Positions 5,281 through 14,033 of a DNA stretch of 22,039 bases are shown here, in pieces. Origin of the DNA: a virus; IMG/VR virus record IMGVR_UViG_3300020439_000095, positions 1 through 22,039 of that record. One strand, written 5' to 3'. How positions within the stretch are numbered: the stretch's first letter is position 1; each line of letters opens with the position of its first letter. The position numbers and the translations under genes were made by a program. Under the pieces are notes generated by a model, which did not search any database, was not told where the DNA came from, and saw only the letters and a program-made list of their open reading frames with translations.

Positions 5281-7151
5281 TGGCAACAGTAAAAAGTTCA
5301 CAAGTCAATATCACCGATTTAGATTTCGATGATATTTCGAAAAATTTAAAAAACTATTTAAAGGGTCAATCGACTCTTAAAGACTATGATTTTGAAGGAA
5401 GTAATATTAGTTTACTTATAGACCTTCTTGCATATAGTTCACATGTCTCAGCGTTCAATGCAAACATGGTTGCATCTGAATTATTTTTAGATACTGCACA
5501 AATAAGAAAGAATGTAGTATCTCGTGCAAAAGAAATAGGATACACACCAACAAGTGCAACTGCCTCATCAGCAACCATAGATTTACAAGTTAACAATCCT
5601 TTGATTGGTGGTGAGACTCCTACATCATTAACTCTTAATAGAGGACATAAATTTAAAACAGTTTACGATGGATTTAATTATCCATATGTATTATTAGAAT
5701 CACAAACAATTACACCTCTGAATGGTGTATTTAAATTTGAGAATCTTGAAATATATCAAGGAACTATGAACTCTGATATCTTTGCATACAATGGTCAAAT
5801 ACAAAATCAAAGATTTCCACTTACAGAAGAACTCGTAGATACATCTAGTATTACAGTTACAGTGCAATCAACAGGTGGTTCATCTTCTGCATGGTCACAA
5901 TCAACTGATATAAGTTCTGTAAACTCAAATAGCACAGTATGGTATGTGCAAGAAAATGACCAAGGATTATTTGAAGTATATTTTGGTGATGGTGTTGTTA
6001 GTGCAGAACCTTTAGATGGAGATACAATTACAATTTCATATCTAGTAACAAATGAAAATCATACCGATGGTTCATCTTTATTTACCATGACAGATTCAGT
6101 TGGTGGTAACACAGATGTAACTTTAATAACTAAAACAAATTCAAGTGGTGGTAAAGATAAAGAATCTATTGATTCAATTAAGTTTGCAGCTTCTAAGTTT
6201 TATACTTCACAAAATAGATTAGTTACAGTAGATGATTACAAATCTAAATTACAAACTCTTTATCCAGGCGCAGATTCAATTTCAGTTTGGGGTGGAGAGG
6301 ATAATGAACCACCACAATATGGAAAAATATTCATTGCAATTAAACCTTCACAGACAGTTAACAAATTAACTAGTTCTGAGAAAACTTTGTTAAAACAAAA
6401 ACTAAAAACACTAAATATGTTGACAGTCAGACCAGAATTGATTGATGCAGATGTCATAGACATTCTAGTGAATACTAGTTTTAAGTACAATCCTAAAGCA
6501 ACAACAAAAACTGTATCTGAACTGGAAACACTTGTAAGAGCTGCAATCATTACACATGACAGTACTTATTTAAGTGGGTTTGATGGTATCTTTAGGCACT
6601 CAGTTCTAGCGACAGACATAGACAGTGCAGAATCTTCGATTCTTTCGAATATCACAACTGTCAAACTTAGAAAAACAATTAGTCCTACTTTCAATCAAAG
6701 TAAAGGATACACTATCGACTTTGGTAGTGGTAATGCCTTTTACAATCCTCATAGTGGTCACAACAAAGCTGGTGGTGGTATATTAGAAACCAGTGGTTTT
6801 TTAGTATCTGGATTTACAGATACATTCTACTTTGATGATGATGGTGATGGTAATTTAAGACGATATTCAATTACTGGTTCAACAAGAGTCTACGCAGATA
6901 ATCAAGCAGGAACAGTAGACTATTCAAATGGAAAAATTACAACAACAGGTATTAATATACTTTCAACAGTTAATACCGATGATACAATTCACTTTACAGT
7001 GAAACCGAATTCAAATGACAGTGTTGCATTTAGAAATAATCTTCTAGATATAAACTCGTCATTGATTGATGTGACTGGTGCAACAGACACCATTGCATCT
7101 GGTGATACGAGTGCTGGGGTGGGATATACATCCTCGTCTAGTTACTCCTAA
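5280..7151 (+). CDS. 6: Baseplate wedge protein gp6 (Baseplate_J-like)
   Basis: The 623-residue product matches T4 gp6 (660 residues), the wedge scaffold that dimerises to form the inner baseplate ring and binds gp25 and gp53. The N-terminal block is characteristic: DFDDISKNLKNYLKGQ, DYDFEGSNISLLIDLLAYSS, and an LDTAQIRKNVVSRAKEIGYTP segment (residues about 15-90). The mid region has EVYFGDGVVSAEPLDGDTI (about 230) and the J-like TVDDYKSKLQTLYPGADSIS (about 316-335), then YGKIFIAIKP. The last residues are low-complexity serine/glycine. The ATG overlaps the gp25 stop. The 3' end is followed by two hairpins, marking the end of the panD-5-25-6 run. Confidence 0.93.
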   Translation: MATVKSSQVNITDLDFDDISKNLKNYLKGQSTLKDYDFEGSNISLLIDLLAYSSHVSAFNANMVASELFLDTAQIRKNVVSRAKEIGYTPTSATASSATIDLQVNNPLIGGETPTSLTLNRGHKFKTVYDGFNYPYVLLESQTITPLNGVFKFENLEIYQGTMNSDIFAYNGQIQNQRFPLTEELVDTSSITVTVQSTGGSSSAWSQSTDISSVNSNSTVWYVQENDQGLFEVYFGDGVVSAEPLDGDTITISYLVTNENHTDGSSLFTMTDSVGGNTDVTLITKTNSSGGKDKESIDSIKFAASKFYTSQNRLVTVDDYKSKLQTLYPGADSISVWGGEDNEPPQYGKIFIAIKPSQTVNKLTSSEKTLLKQKLKTLNMLTVRPELIDADVIDILVNTSFKYNPKATTKTVSELETLVRAAIITHDSTYLSGFDGIFRHSVLATDIDSAESSILSNITTVKLRKTISPTFNQSKGYTIDFGSGNAFYNPHSGHNKAGGGILETSGFLVSGFTDTFYFDDDGDGNLRRYSITGSTRVYADNQAGTVDYSNGKITTTGINILSTVNTDDTIHFTVKPNSNDSVAFRNNLLDINSSLIDVTGATDTIASGDTSAGVGYTSSSSYS

Positions 7152-7158
7152 ACTATGA

Positions 7159-7176
7159 TTCATGTGTATGCATGAA
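7159..7176 (+). other. RNA hairpin after gp6
   Basis: TTCATG-TGTATG-CATGAA forms a perfect 6-bp stem with a 6-nt loop, 8 nt after the gp6 stop and 8 nt before the terminator stem. It could protect the 3' end or be incidental. Confidence 0.4.
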
Positions 7177-7184
7177 GTAGAATT

Positions 7185-7203
7185 CCCACATGGTGTGGGT
7201 TTT
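7185..7203 (+). terminator. Intrinsic terminator after gp6
   Basis: CCCACA-TGG-TGTGGG is a perfect 6-bp GC-rich stem with a 3-nt loop, followed at once by TTTT (7200-7203). It lies in the 81-bp gap between gp6 and the 156-residue protein gene. The short U tract suggests partial read-through, which would reduce expression of the downstream genes relative to the panD-5-25-6 run. It is the best terminator in the window. Confidence 0.7.
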
Positions 7204-7232
7204 AACAATGCTTAATTAGAGAGGAAACTAAA

Positions 7233-7703
7233 ATGGCAGATAAAAAAGTAACGGCCCTATCAGATTTAGGGACTGGTATAGCAGGTGAAGACTTGCTTCA
7301 TGTTATTGACGACCCATCTGGAACTCCAGTAAACAAAAAGGTTTCAGTCAGTAATGTTTTAAACAACCTTCCAGACTATCTTGGATTTGCTCAATCAGCA
7401 GAAGCTGTATCATTCAGTTCGAACGCTGCAACTGCAACAGCTGGTAAATGGGCACACTACTTAACTTCAAGTTCAAGTGGACAAGATATCCTAGCTTTAG
7501 GAAATGGTTCTACAGGACAAATCAAATATTTTGTTCTAGTAAGTGATGGTGGAAGTTCTCCAAGAATTACTCCACAAGGCACATTTACTGGTGGTTCAAA
7601 TGTAGAACTTGATAGTGCTGGTGATTCAGTTGTAATGTTGTACACAGGTTCAACATATGGTTGGGTTGTTATAGGTGGAAATTCCTATACTGTTAATGCT
7701 TAA
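7233..7703 (+). CDS. Small virion-type structural protein, unknown role
   Basis: This 156-residue protein has two parts. The N-terminal segment (residues 1-45: [20 protein letters not shown], then [20 protein letters not shown]) is a module often found at the N-terminus of tail and fibre proteins of marine phages. The C-terminal half is beta-rich ([13 protein letters not shown], then [17 protein letters not shown]), resembling the C-terminal fold of phage surface or fibre-tip proteins. There is no signal peptide or membrane segment. A clear ribosome site (AGAGGA, about 7219-7225) precedes the ATG. It lies between gp6 and the gp7-like gene, where T4 has no gene, and just after a terminator, so it may have its own expression level. 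It is likely a minor virion or decoration protein; no precise function can be given. Confidence 0.82.
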   Translation: MADKKVTALSDLGTGIAGEDLLHVIDDPSGTPVNKKVSVSNVLNNLPDYLGFAQSAEAVSFSSNAATATAGKWAHYLTSSSSGQDILALGNGSTGQIKYFVLVSDGGSSPRITPQGTFTGGSNVELDSAGDSVVMLYTGSTYGWVVIGGNSYTVNA

Positions 7704-7715
7704 GGATAATTAGTA

Positions 7716-10700
7716 ATGCCAATTCTCAATGATAGAATAACCGACCAATTACATGAACTCTTACCAGAGTACATGAATGAGGAAGGCCAAGGATTTAAGA
7801 AGTTTTTAACTGCTTACTTTGATTTCTTAGAGAAAGGTATTCTTATCTTTGAACAAGGCACAGACCTTGAAACAATAGGATTAGAAGATGGAGAAGGGGC
7901 ACTCATACAAGAGACTAAAACCTTTTCTCCATCACCTATAGACAAAGCAAAATTATTATTCGAACAAAATACTGTAGGTCAAACACAAACAGGGTTTTGG
8001 GAGATAGGTGAATATGTTGTTGGTTCTACATCTGGTGCAACTGCAAGAATTGATGTTCTTGCAACTGTAGATAACAAACTTTATATCGAAGTATTTACCG
8101 AAGCACAATTTTTACCAGACGAAACAATTGTTGGTCAGAATAGTGGGTACACTGCAAAAGTTAACTCTTTTGAAGGTGGTGCATTATTCGCTGCAAATAA
8201 TTTATTAGATTATGCAGATGTAGATAAAACTACAGGAGACTTTTTGGAATATTTCCGAAGAGACTTCATGCCTACAATTGATTCAAAAATAATTGCAGAT
8301 AAAAGATTACTTGCAAAACACATCAATAATATCTATCTTTCAAAAGGTAGCATGGCATCGTATGATTTCTTATTCAGAGTATTATATAACGAAGACATAG
8401 AAGTTAGTTATCCTAGAGATAACATGATAAAATCATCTGATTCTAAATGGACAGAATCAACAGTATTAAATTTACATTCAGAAGAAAATCTACTTGAATA
8501 TGCAAAAGGAAAAATAATAAAAAGAAATATCGAACAACAGGTAGTCACCGATATTCAAGCAGATACAATTACAAGAACAACGAGTGGGGAAGGAGACAAT
8601 GTTTACCAAGTGGTAATTATGGAGCCCTACATTGGAAGTTTATCAATAGGTGACACAGTAGAATTACAATCAAGAGAAAATCCAAGTAAGTATCATCTTG
8701 CAACTGTTAGAGGTATTATAAGTGATATGGACACAACAGACAGTAGTGTTCTTATCAGACTTGAGTCTGGAACAGACACAGGATTTTTCTCAGCAGAGTC
8801 AGATGATACCGAAGGATTCCAATTAGAAACTGCAACAGATAACTTAGTTGTTGGAACAAACAATCTTATTCTTTTAGAAGAAGGTACATCAACAGATAAT
8901 ACTGCAAACGAACTCCATGGTAAAACACCTATCATGGTTAGAGAAACAGTTAACACACCACAAACAGAAGCTGCAATTGGTGGTGCAATGAAATCAGAAG
9001 AAGTATCTACTGGTGCATTGTATTCACAATCAGAAAATGTTGTAGTTAATTTACCACAATCAGAATTAGGCGTGGGTCAATCTGCAAAAACATTAATCGG
9101 TAATGTTGAAGATGGAAAAATAGAAAAGGTTATAGTAGACCCAGATGTAAGAGGAACAGGATATAGTGATGGAGACATAGTAGTCTTTGATAACACAGGA
9201 AGTGGTGGTACACTTGCACAGGGTGTAGTTACATCTATTTCTGGAGACATACTTTTAGAGTCTGGAACAACATTTGGTTCATTTGAATTTACTGCAACTG
9301 CAAACCAAACTACATTTTCTGGACGAGACAAGCATAATAATTTATTAGTTTACGACCCAGAAAAAGTTGTAGTTAGAGTAAAAAGGTCAGATGTAACACA
9401 AAATATAACTGCACAGGGTGGTAATGTTCCATTTTCAGTATTTGAAGAAGTAAGAGGAGCTGCAAATGTAGGACTTAATGGAAACTCTATTGTCTTTACA
9501 GGAACTTATGCAAACAGTTCCCATGCAAATTATGTTGGTCAGGCTGGAACAATAATAGAAGTATTTGCAGAACCAGAAGAAACAACTTTAATTCTGGAAG
9601 ATGGATTACAATCAACAGGAGAAAACAAATTACTTTATGACCAATCTGGTGCAAACCCAACTGGTGCAATTTCAAGAATTAGAATAACTACAAGTGGTGT
9701 TGGATATACCTCACTTCCACAAGCATTTGTGGGTGGTGAAGTATTTTATTCAGAAACAACCACACCTAATTTTACGATAGGAGAAACAATTACATCTGGA
9801 AGCACAACAGGTAAATTAGTTGACCATGATATAGGTGCAAAAAAACTTGTTATTGCTAAATTACAAACTACAACCGATACTTCTACTTTTACAGTAGGAA
9901 GTACTCTAACAGGTGCATCATCTGGTGCAACTGCAACATCAAAACAAAACAGTTTTACTACAGGAGTAGGTGCAAGACTTTTACCTTATGGTAATGACAT
10001 TGGTTCAGTAGGAAAGTTAAGAGTTATAGAATCTGGAAATCATTTTGATAAATCACAAGGTATTCCAGACTTTAGTCACCACTTTATAATAGGTAGAATA
10101 AGTGCAAACCCAGTTGCTGGTGCAACTGTTACTGGTAGTATCAGTAATGCAACTGCAACAATAAAATCATTTAATGGTGATACTGGAGTTATTTCATTAG
10201 AAAACATTACAGGATTCTTTAAAATAGGAGAACATGTTACAGTATCCGATGGAAAAACTTTTAGCATATTAGAAGGAAATCCAGCAACAGTTAGTGCAAA
10301 AAATGATTCAACATCTAAAATAGATGGAAACTACACAAGTGATGTGGGTTTCCCATCTGTAACTGCACAAAGAATTCAAGACTCTAAGTTCTATCAAGAC
10401 TTCTCATATGTAATTAAAGTTGGTCAAAGTATTAACAACTATCGTTCAGTAGTTCAACAATTACTAAATCCAGCTGGAACAATATTCTTTGGTGAAGTTG
10501 CAATCACTAATAAGATAGATGGTAGTGCAGAAACATATCGTGCTGGTTCTAATACCGAAGGATTTGATGGTGATAGAGTTACAAGGTCATTTATTCCAAC
10601 ACTTTATATTGGTTCTAAAATTGACCCAGCAAAAATTATTTTAGAAGAAGGAACAGTTGCATCTGGAGAAGAAGATGTATTCTATGCAGAAGAACAAAAC

Positions 10701-12536
10701 ATAATACTAGAATCTGGAGAGGGGGTTGCAGTCACAGAAAGATTTATTGCAGATGACAGATTATCATTGACAATCAGCACAACAGATATGTCACCAGCTG
10801 GTTCAACAACATTTACAGTTGGAGAAACAGTATCACAAAATTTATTTAAAACTGCAAGTGGAGACATTGCAACTATTACAGGTAGAGTTATTTCAAGCAA
10901 TTCTACAACATTAGTTATTGACCAAATCAGACCAGACCACACTGCAATGAAACAACTTCAATCAGAAGATGGTAGGCCTGGTGTCTTTAGTTTGTTTATG
11001 GAAACTCATGGTGATTGGAAAACAGACCAGTCAGATACAGATATAGAATTTATTCATGGTATTGTTGGTGCATCATCTGGTGCAAAGGCAATTGTTAATT
11101 CAGTTGCAGATGCAAGTGTTAAAACAGACCAAGGTTCTGGACAAGCATTTATTGTTGGAGAAGATATTGTAGAATCCGATGTAGGATTATATGACAGAAT
11201 TATTCGTGCAAATGTAACTGCACATGGTCATCAAGTTATAAAAGAATTAGAAATATATCCTCACTATGCACATCACCGAATCTATTATAACACTTTAGAC
11301 AATGCATTGTCAATAGGTCAAACCATAAAAAACAATAATAAACTAGGTCGTGTTATGGAACATGATACAGTCAATAAATTTATTATTGTCTGGTCTGGTT
11401 CAGATTCGTTTGGTGCAAACTTAGGAAGTTTTAGTACTGGTGCAGTAACAAATGAAGCAGGAAACACAACACACTTTACTGCAACAGTAGTAGAAGAACA
11501 TCATGTACATGAGAACATAGTTAAGTTCGATGTAGGACATAACTCTCCAGTATCAGTTCCAAGTAGACCATCAACAAGTGTCGACCCAAATGCAGCTTCA
11601 CATTTAACATCTGAATTTTATAATGGTGAAACACGACAACACAGAAAGAACATTACAATACTACAAACTTTTGCAAGTGCAAATACTAAGTCTGGTAAAT
11701 TACTAACTATTGTACCAGATAGTAAAGAAGATTTAAATCAACAAGGATTAAGAGGTAGTGCAAATGCAACTACGATTGCATATGTGGGTGGACTAGACTG
11801 GGGTGAAACAATTAAAAGTGCAAATAGAGATTCTATAATTAATAATCTTGCAACAGGTAGAGAAAGACACAAAGTTCCATCGGATGCAAAAAGAATTAAT
11901 TCAGTTGCAAATGTAGATGAAGAATTTATTGTAACAGAAGATGGTTCATATCTAATTGAAGAAATAGACCATGGGTTCTTAATGGCAGAACCAGAACCAG
12001 AAAAATATAATTCATATCTAACCACAGATGGGAAACAATATTTTGGTGACAGATGGACAGTAGATGCAACAGAAGAACTAACATTAGAAGATGGTAATAG
12101 ACTTGCATTAGAAGATGCAACAGATATAGAAAAACATGAAAGATTTGTGACTGAAAGGTCATATAACTTGGGTTCATACTTTATAAAATCAGAAGTACAA
12201 GATACACTTGTATACGAAGATGGTAGTAGAATAATCCAAGAAAATGCAATATCATTTGGTGAACCAGTCGAAAGACTTGGCCCTACACTAGGTGACCTTG
12301 CAAGAATAGGTTTCTCTCAAACACTTAAGTTTGAGGAAAGAATAACACAGGAAAATGGTGATGACATTCTCATGGAGAATGAAGCAGGTAGAGTACTTGT
12401 AGAAGCACCATATGAAGGTGTAAAAATTAGTGATATAAGTACTTTATATCCAAAAGAAAGTGTTTCTGATTTACAGGAACATGTAGGTAGGACAATGATA
12501 TTAAATTACCCAGCTTCTGTACAATCTGGTGTATAA
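7716..12536 (+). CDS. 7: Giant baseplate wedge protein, gp7-like
   Basis: The product has 1606 residues (T4 gp7: 1032). The N-terminus (ITDQLHELLPEYMNEE, then GFKKFLTAYFDFLEKG) and the helical block at about residues 170-270 (DFLEYFRRDFMPTI, RLLAKHINNIYLSKGSMASY) match the protein annotated as wedge initiator in T4-like marine phages; its place between gp6 and gp8 agrees. In T4, gp7 is the peripheral wedge component that binds gp10 and gp8. The rest is repeat-padded beta sequence. SGATA/GExV modules occur at about residues 95-150, 678-757, 797-860 and later. GSGY-type motifs lie near 475-510 and 655-675. Short LxxEDGxxLxxE units become dense at about 1400-1590. The ribosome site AAGGA (7702-7706) overlaps the previous stop. 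The stop codon lies within the first TATAAATA box. The gp7 name is inferred from order and N-terminus. Confidence 0.8.
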   Translation: MPILNDRITDQLHELLPEYMNEEGQGFKKFLTAYFDFLEKGILIFEQGTDLETIGLEDGEGALIQETKTFSPSPIDKAKLLFEQNTVGQTQTGFWEIGEYVVGSTSGATARIDVLATVDNKLYIEVFTEAQFLPDETIVGQNSGYTAKVNSFEGGALFAANNLLDYADVDKTTGDFLEYFRRDFMPTIDSKIIADKRLLAKHINNIYLSKGSMASYDFLFRVLYNEDIEVSYPRDNMIKSSDSKWTESTVLNLHSEENLLEYAKGKIIKRNIEQQVVTDIQADTITRTTSGEGDNVYQVVIMEPYIGSLSIGDTVELQSRENPSKYHLATVRGIISDMDTTDSSVLIRLESGTDTGFFSAESDDTEGFQLETATDNLVVGTNNLILLEEGTSTDNTANELHGKTPIMVRETVNTPQTEAAIGGAMKSEEVSTGALYSQSENVVVNLPQSELGVGQSAKTLIGNVEDGKIEKVIVDPDVRGTGYSDGDIVVFDNTGSGGTLAQGVVTSISGDILLESGTTFGSFEFTATANQTTFSGRDKHNNLLVYDPEKVVVRVKRSDVTQNITAQGGNVPFSVFEEVRGAANVGLNGNSIVFTGTYANSSHANYVGQAGTIIEVFAEPEETTLILEDGLQSTGENKLLYDQSGANPTGAISRIRITTSGVGYTSLPQAFVGGEVFYSETTTPNFTIGETITSGSTTGKLVDHDIGAKKLVIAKLQTTTDTSTFTVGSTLTGASSGATATSKQNSFTTGVGARLLPYGNDIGSVGKLRVIESGNHFDKSQGIPDFSHHFIIGRISANPVAGATVTGSISNATATIKSFNGDTGVISLENITGFFKIGEHVTVSDGKTFSILEGNPATVSAKNDSTSKIDGNYTSDVGFPSVTAQRIQDSKFYQDFSYVIKVGQSINNYRSVVQQLLNPAGTIFFGEVAITNKIDGSAETYRAGSNTEGFDGDRVTRSFIPTLYIGSKIDPAKIILEEGTVASGEEDVFYAEEQNIILESGEGVAVTERFIADDRLSLTISTTDMSPAGSTTFTVGETVSQNLFKTASGDIATITGRVISSNSTTLVIDQIRPDHTAMKQLQSEDGRPGVFSLFMETHGDWKTDQSDTDIEFIHGIVGASSGAKAIVNSVADASVKTDQGSGQAFIVGEDIVESDVGLYDRIIRANVTAHGHQVIKELEIYPHYAHHRIYYNTLDNALSIGQTIKNNNKLGRVMEHDTVNKFIIVWSGSDSFGANLGSFSTGAVTNEAGNTTHFTATVVEEHHVHENIVKFDVGHNSPVSVPSRPSTSVDPNAASHLTSEFYNGETRQHRKNITILQTFASANTKSGKLLTIVPDSKEDLNQQGLRGSANATTIAYVGGLDWGETIKSANRDSIINNLATGRERHKVPSDAKRINSVANVDEEFIVTEDGSYLIEEIDHGFLMAEPEPEKYNSYLTTDGKQYFGDRWTVDATEELTLEDGNRLALEDATDIEKHERFVTERSYNLGSYFIKSEVQDTLVYEDGSRIIQENAISFGEPVERLGPTLGDLARIGFSQTLKFEERITQENGDDILMENEAGRVLVEAPYEGVKISDISTLYPKESVSDLQEHVGRTMILNYPASVQSGV
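11926..12404 (+). repeat. LxxEDG repeat array in the gp7-like C-terminus
   Basis: Protein-level repeats inside the gp7-like gene: VTEDGSYLIEE (about residue 1405), LTLEDGNRLALEDA (about 1454), LVYEDGSRIIQENA (about 1499) and ITQENGDDILMENEAGRVLVE (about 1541, the loosest copy). Each is strand-(D/E)(D/N)G turn-strand with alternating acidic positions. Scattered single copies (LLEEG, LLESG, ILEDG, ILEEG) occur earlier, at about residues 56, 386, 511, 627, 974 and 996. Confidence 0.6.
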
Positions 12537-12549
12537 ATACATATAAATA
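12532..12549 (+). promoter_or_regulatory. Tandem T4-type late promoter boxes
   Basis: Two exact TATAAATA boxes, each followed by C, lie 10 bp apart (12532-12539 and 12542-12549). TATAAATA is the T4 late promoter element read by the gp55 sigma factor. The first overlaps the gp7-like stop codon (GTA TAA ATA). Transcripts would start about 6-7 nt downstream of each box, giving a leader of roughly 30-45 nt that carries the ribosome site AGAGGAAAGGA (12574-12584) for gp8. The 10-bp spacing is one helical turn. Expression of gp8 and the DUF4815 gene is the likely purpose. Confidence 0.78.
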
Positions 12550-12588
12550 CTTACTAGTATTAATTTTTAACTTAGAGGAAAGGATAAA

Positions 12589-14022
12589 ATGGCAGCGATA
12601 ATTACCGAAAAATTTCGTCTCCACAATGCAAAGGAATTCAAACAAAGTGCAACCGAATCTGGTAATGCAATGTATATGTTTATTGGAAGACCATTGTCTT
12701 GGACAGACGACAACAACCCGCCTACTCCAGTAGACTCTCTAAACGATGAGTATGATGCATATGCAAATATGGTTGCTTTGAAGAAAGTTTCATCTACAGA
12801 TGTAAGTCATGCCATTATCCGAAGAGACTGGACAGGAAATACAGTATATGACGAATATCGTCATAATTATACTTCAAGCAACACTGCAAGTAGTGGTGCA
12901 TCAACCTTATGGGCATCAACATTCTATGTTGTTACCAGTGATTACAATGTATATAAAGTAATCTCAAACAATGGTGGTGCTCAGTCAACAGTAATGCCCA
13001 CAGGTACTTCAACATCAATCTTAACAACAGCAGATGGATACAAATGGAAATACATGTACTCTATCTCTGCATCCGATGTTATTAAATTTGTAACATCTGA
13101 TTTTATACCAGTAAAAACTATTGGTGCAAAAGCAGCGGTTGATGGAGATGTTGGTGGACTAGGAACTGCAGCTGATGACGATAACTCTGCACAATGGGAT
13201 GTAGAGAATGGTGCAGTAGATGGTACTATCGAACATGCAAGAGTCACAGCAGGTGGTTCTGGTTATGGTTCAGATGGAGACTATAATGTTGCAATCAGTG
13301 GAGATGGTTCAAGTGGACAACTTACAGTGACAGTATCTTCTAATGCTATTACAGCAGTAGCAATAAATGCAGTAGGTTCTGGTTACTCAGTTGCAAGTAT
13401 AGATAACAGTTTACTTCAAACTGCAACAAGTTCTACAGGAACAGGTGCAGCTTTTGATATTATTATCAGTCCTAAGAATGGACATGGTTCAGACCCAGTG
13501 GAAGAATTGGGTGGAAACTATGTCATTGCAAACTCAAGATTAGAGTATGCAGAAGGTTCTGGTGATTTTCCAACAGATAACGATTTTAGACAAATAGGAT
13601 TGATAGTAAATCCAACAGACGCTGGTGGTAACACTTTATCAAGTGCAACTACATTGAGTGCATTAAATAGAATTACATTAGACTCTGGTGCAACAATGCC
13701 AGTAGTTGATGACACTATTGCAAATGCAGCTTCAATTGTATCTGGAACAGCAGTAGGTAAAGTTGTTTCTGTAGATTCAACAAATAGATTTATATACTAC
13801 TTACCAGCTGAAGATTCAGTAGGAAACTTTAATAGTTTTAGTGCAACTAATACAATATTTGTAGGTTCGACATCAAAAGGAACAATCTCAAGTGGTGGTG
13901 TAAGTGGTTCATATCCAGAGGTACAAAGAAACTCTGGTGATATCGTCTATTTAGAAAACAGAGGTGCAGTTGCAAGGGCAGCTGACCAGATTGAGGATAT
14001 TAAACTAATAATTGAAATGTAG
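12589..14022 (+). CDS. 8: Baseplate wedge protein gp8-like, with insertion
   Basis: The product has 477 residues (T4 gp8: 334). The N-terminal block (ITEKFRLHNAKEFKQSATES, MYMFIGRPLSW, IIRRDWTGNTVYDEY) and YKWKYMYSISASDVIKFVTS (about residues 145-165) are characteristic of the gp8 family, which dimerises and links gp7 and gp10 at the wedge periphery. The extra length is in the middle: residues about 215-270 hold two glycine-rich GSGY units (VTAGGSGYGSDG and INAVGSGYSVAS). Residues about 375-440 hold an SGTAVGKVVSVD unit of the module shared with gp7-like and DUF4815 proteins. The C-terminus RAADQIEDIKLIIEM is helical. It has the best expression signals in the window: tandem late promoters and a strong ribosome site. 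Its stop TAG overlaps the AGGA used by the next gene. Confidence 0.9.
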   Translation: MAAIITEKFRLHNAKEFKQSATESGNAMYMFIGRPLSWTDDNNPPTPVDSLNDEYDAYANMVALKKVSSTDVSHAIIRRDWTGNTVYDEYRHNYTSSNTASSGASTLWASTFYVVTSDYNVYKVISNNGGAQSTVMPTGTSTSILTTADGYKWKYMYSISASDVIKFVTSDFIPVKTIGAKAAVDGDVGGLGTAADDDNSAQWDVENGAVDGTIEHARVTAGGSGYGSDGDYNVAISGDGSSGQLTVTVSSNAITAVAINAVGSGYSVASIDNSLLQTATSSTGTGAAFDIIISPKNGHGSDPVEELGGNYVIANSRLEYAEGSGDFPTDNDFRQIGLIVNPTDAGGNTLSSATTLSALNRITLDSGATMPVVDDTIANAASIVSGTAVGKVVSVDSTNRFIYYLPAEDSVGNFNSFSATNTIFVGSTSKGTISSGGVSGSYPEVQRNSGDIVYLENRGAVARAADQIEDIKLIIEM

Positions 14023-14033
14023 GATAACTAACA

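Noticed and set aside
7204-7232. Promoter for the 156-residue protein gene
   Set aside because: I found no TATAAATA box or convincing -35/-10 pair in the short gap after the terminator.
12551-12570. TACTAGTA palindrome followed by a T-run as a terminator for the gp7-like gene
   Set aside because: The stem is short and AT-rich and lies in the leader of the tandem late promoters. A terminator there would block gp8.
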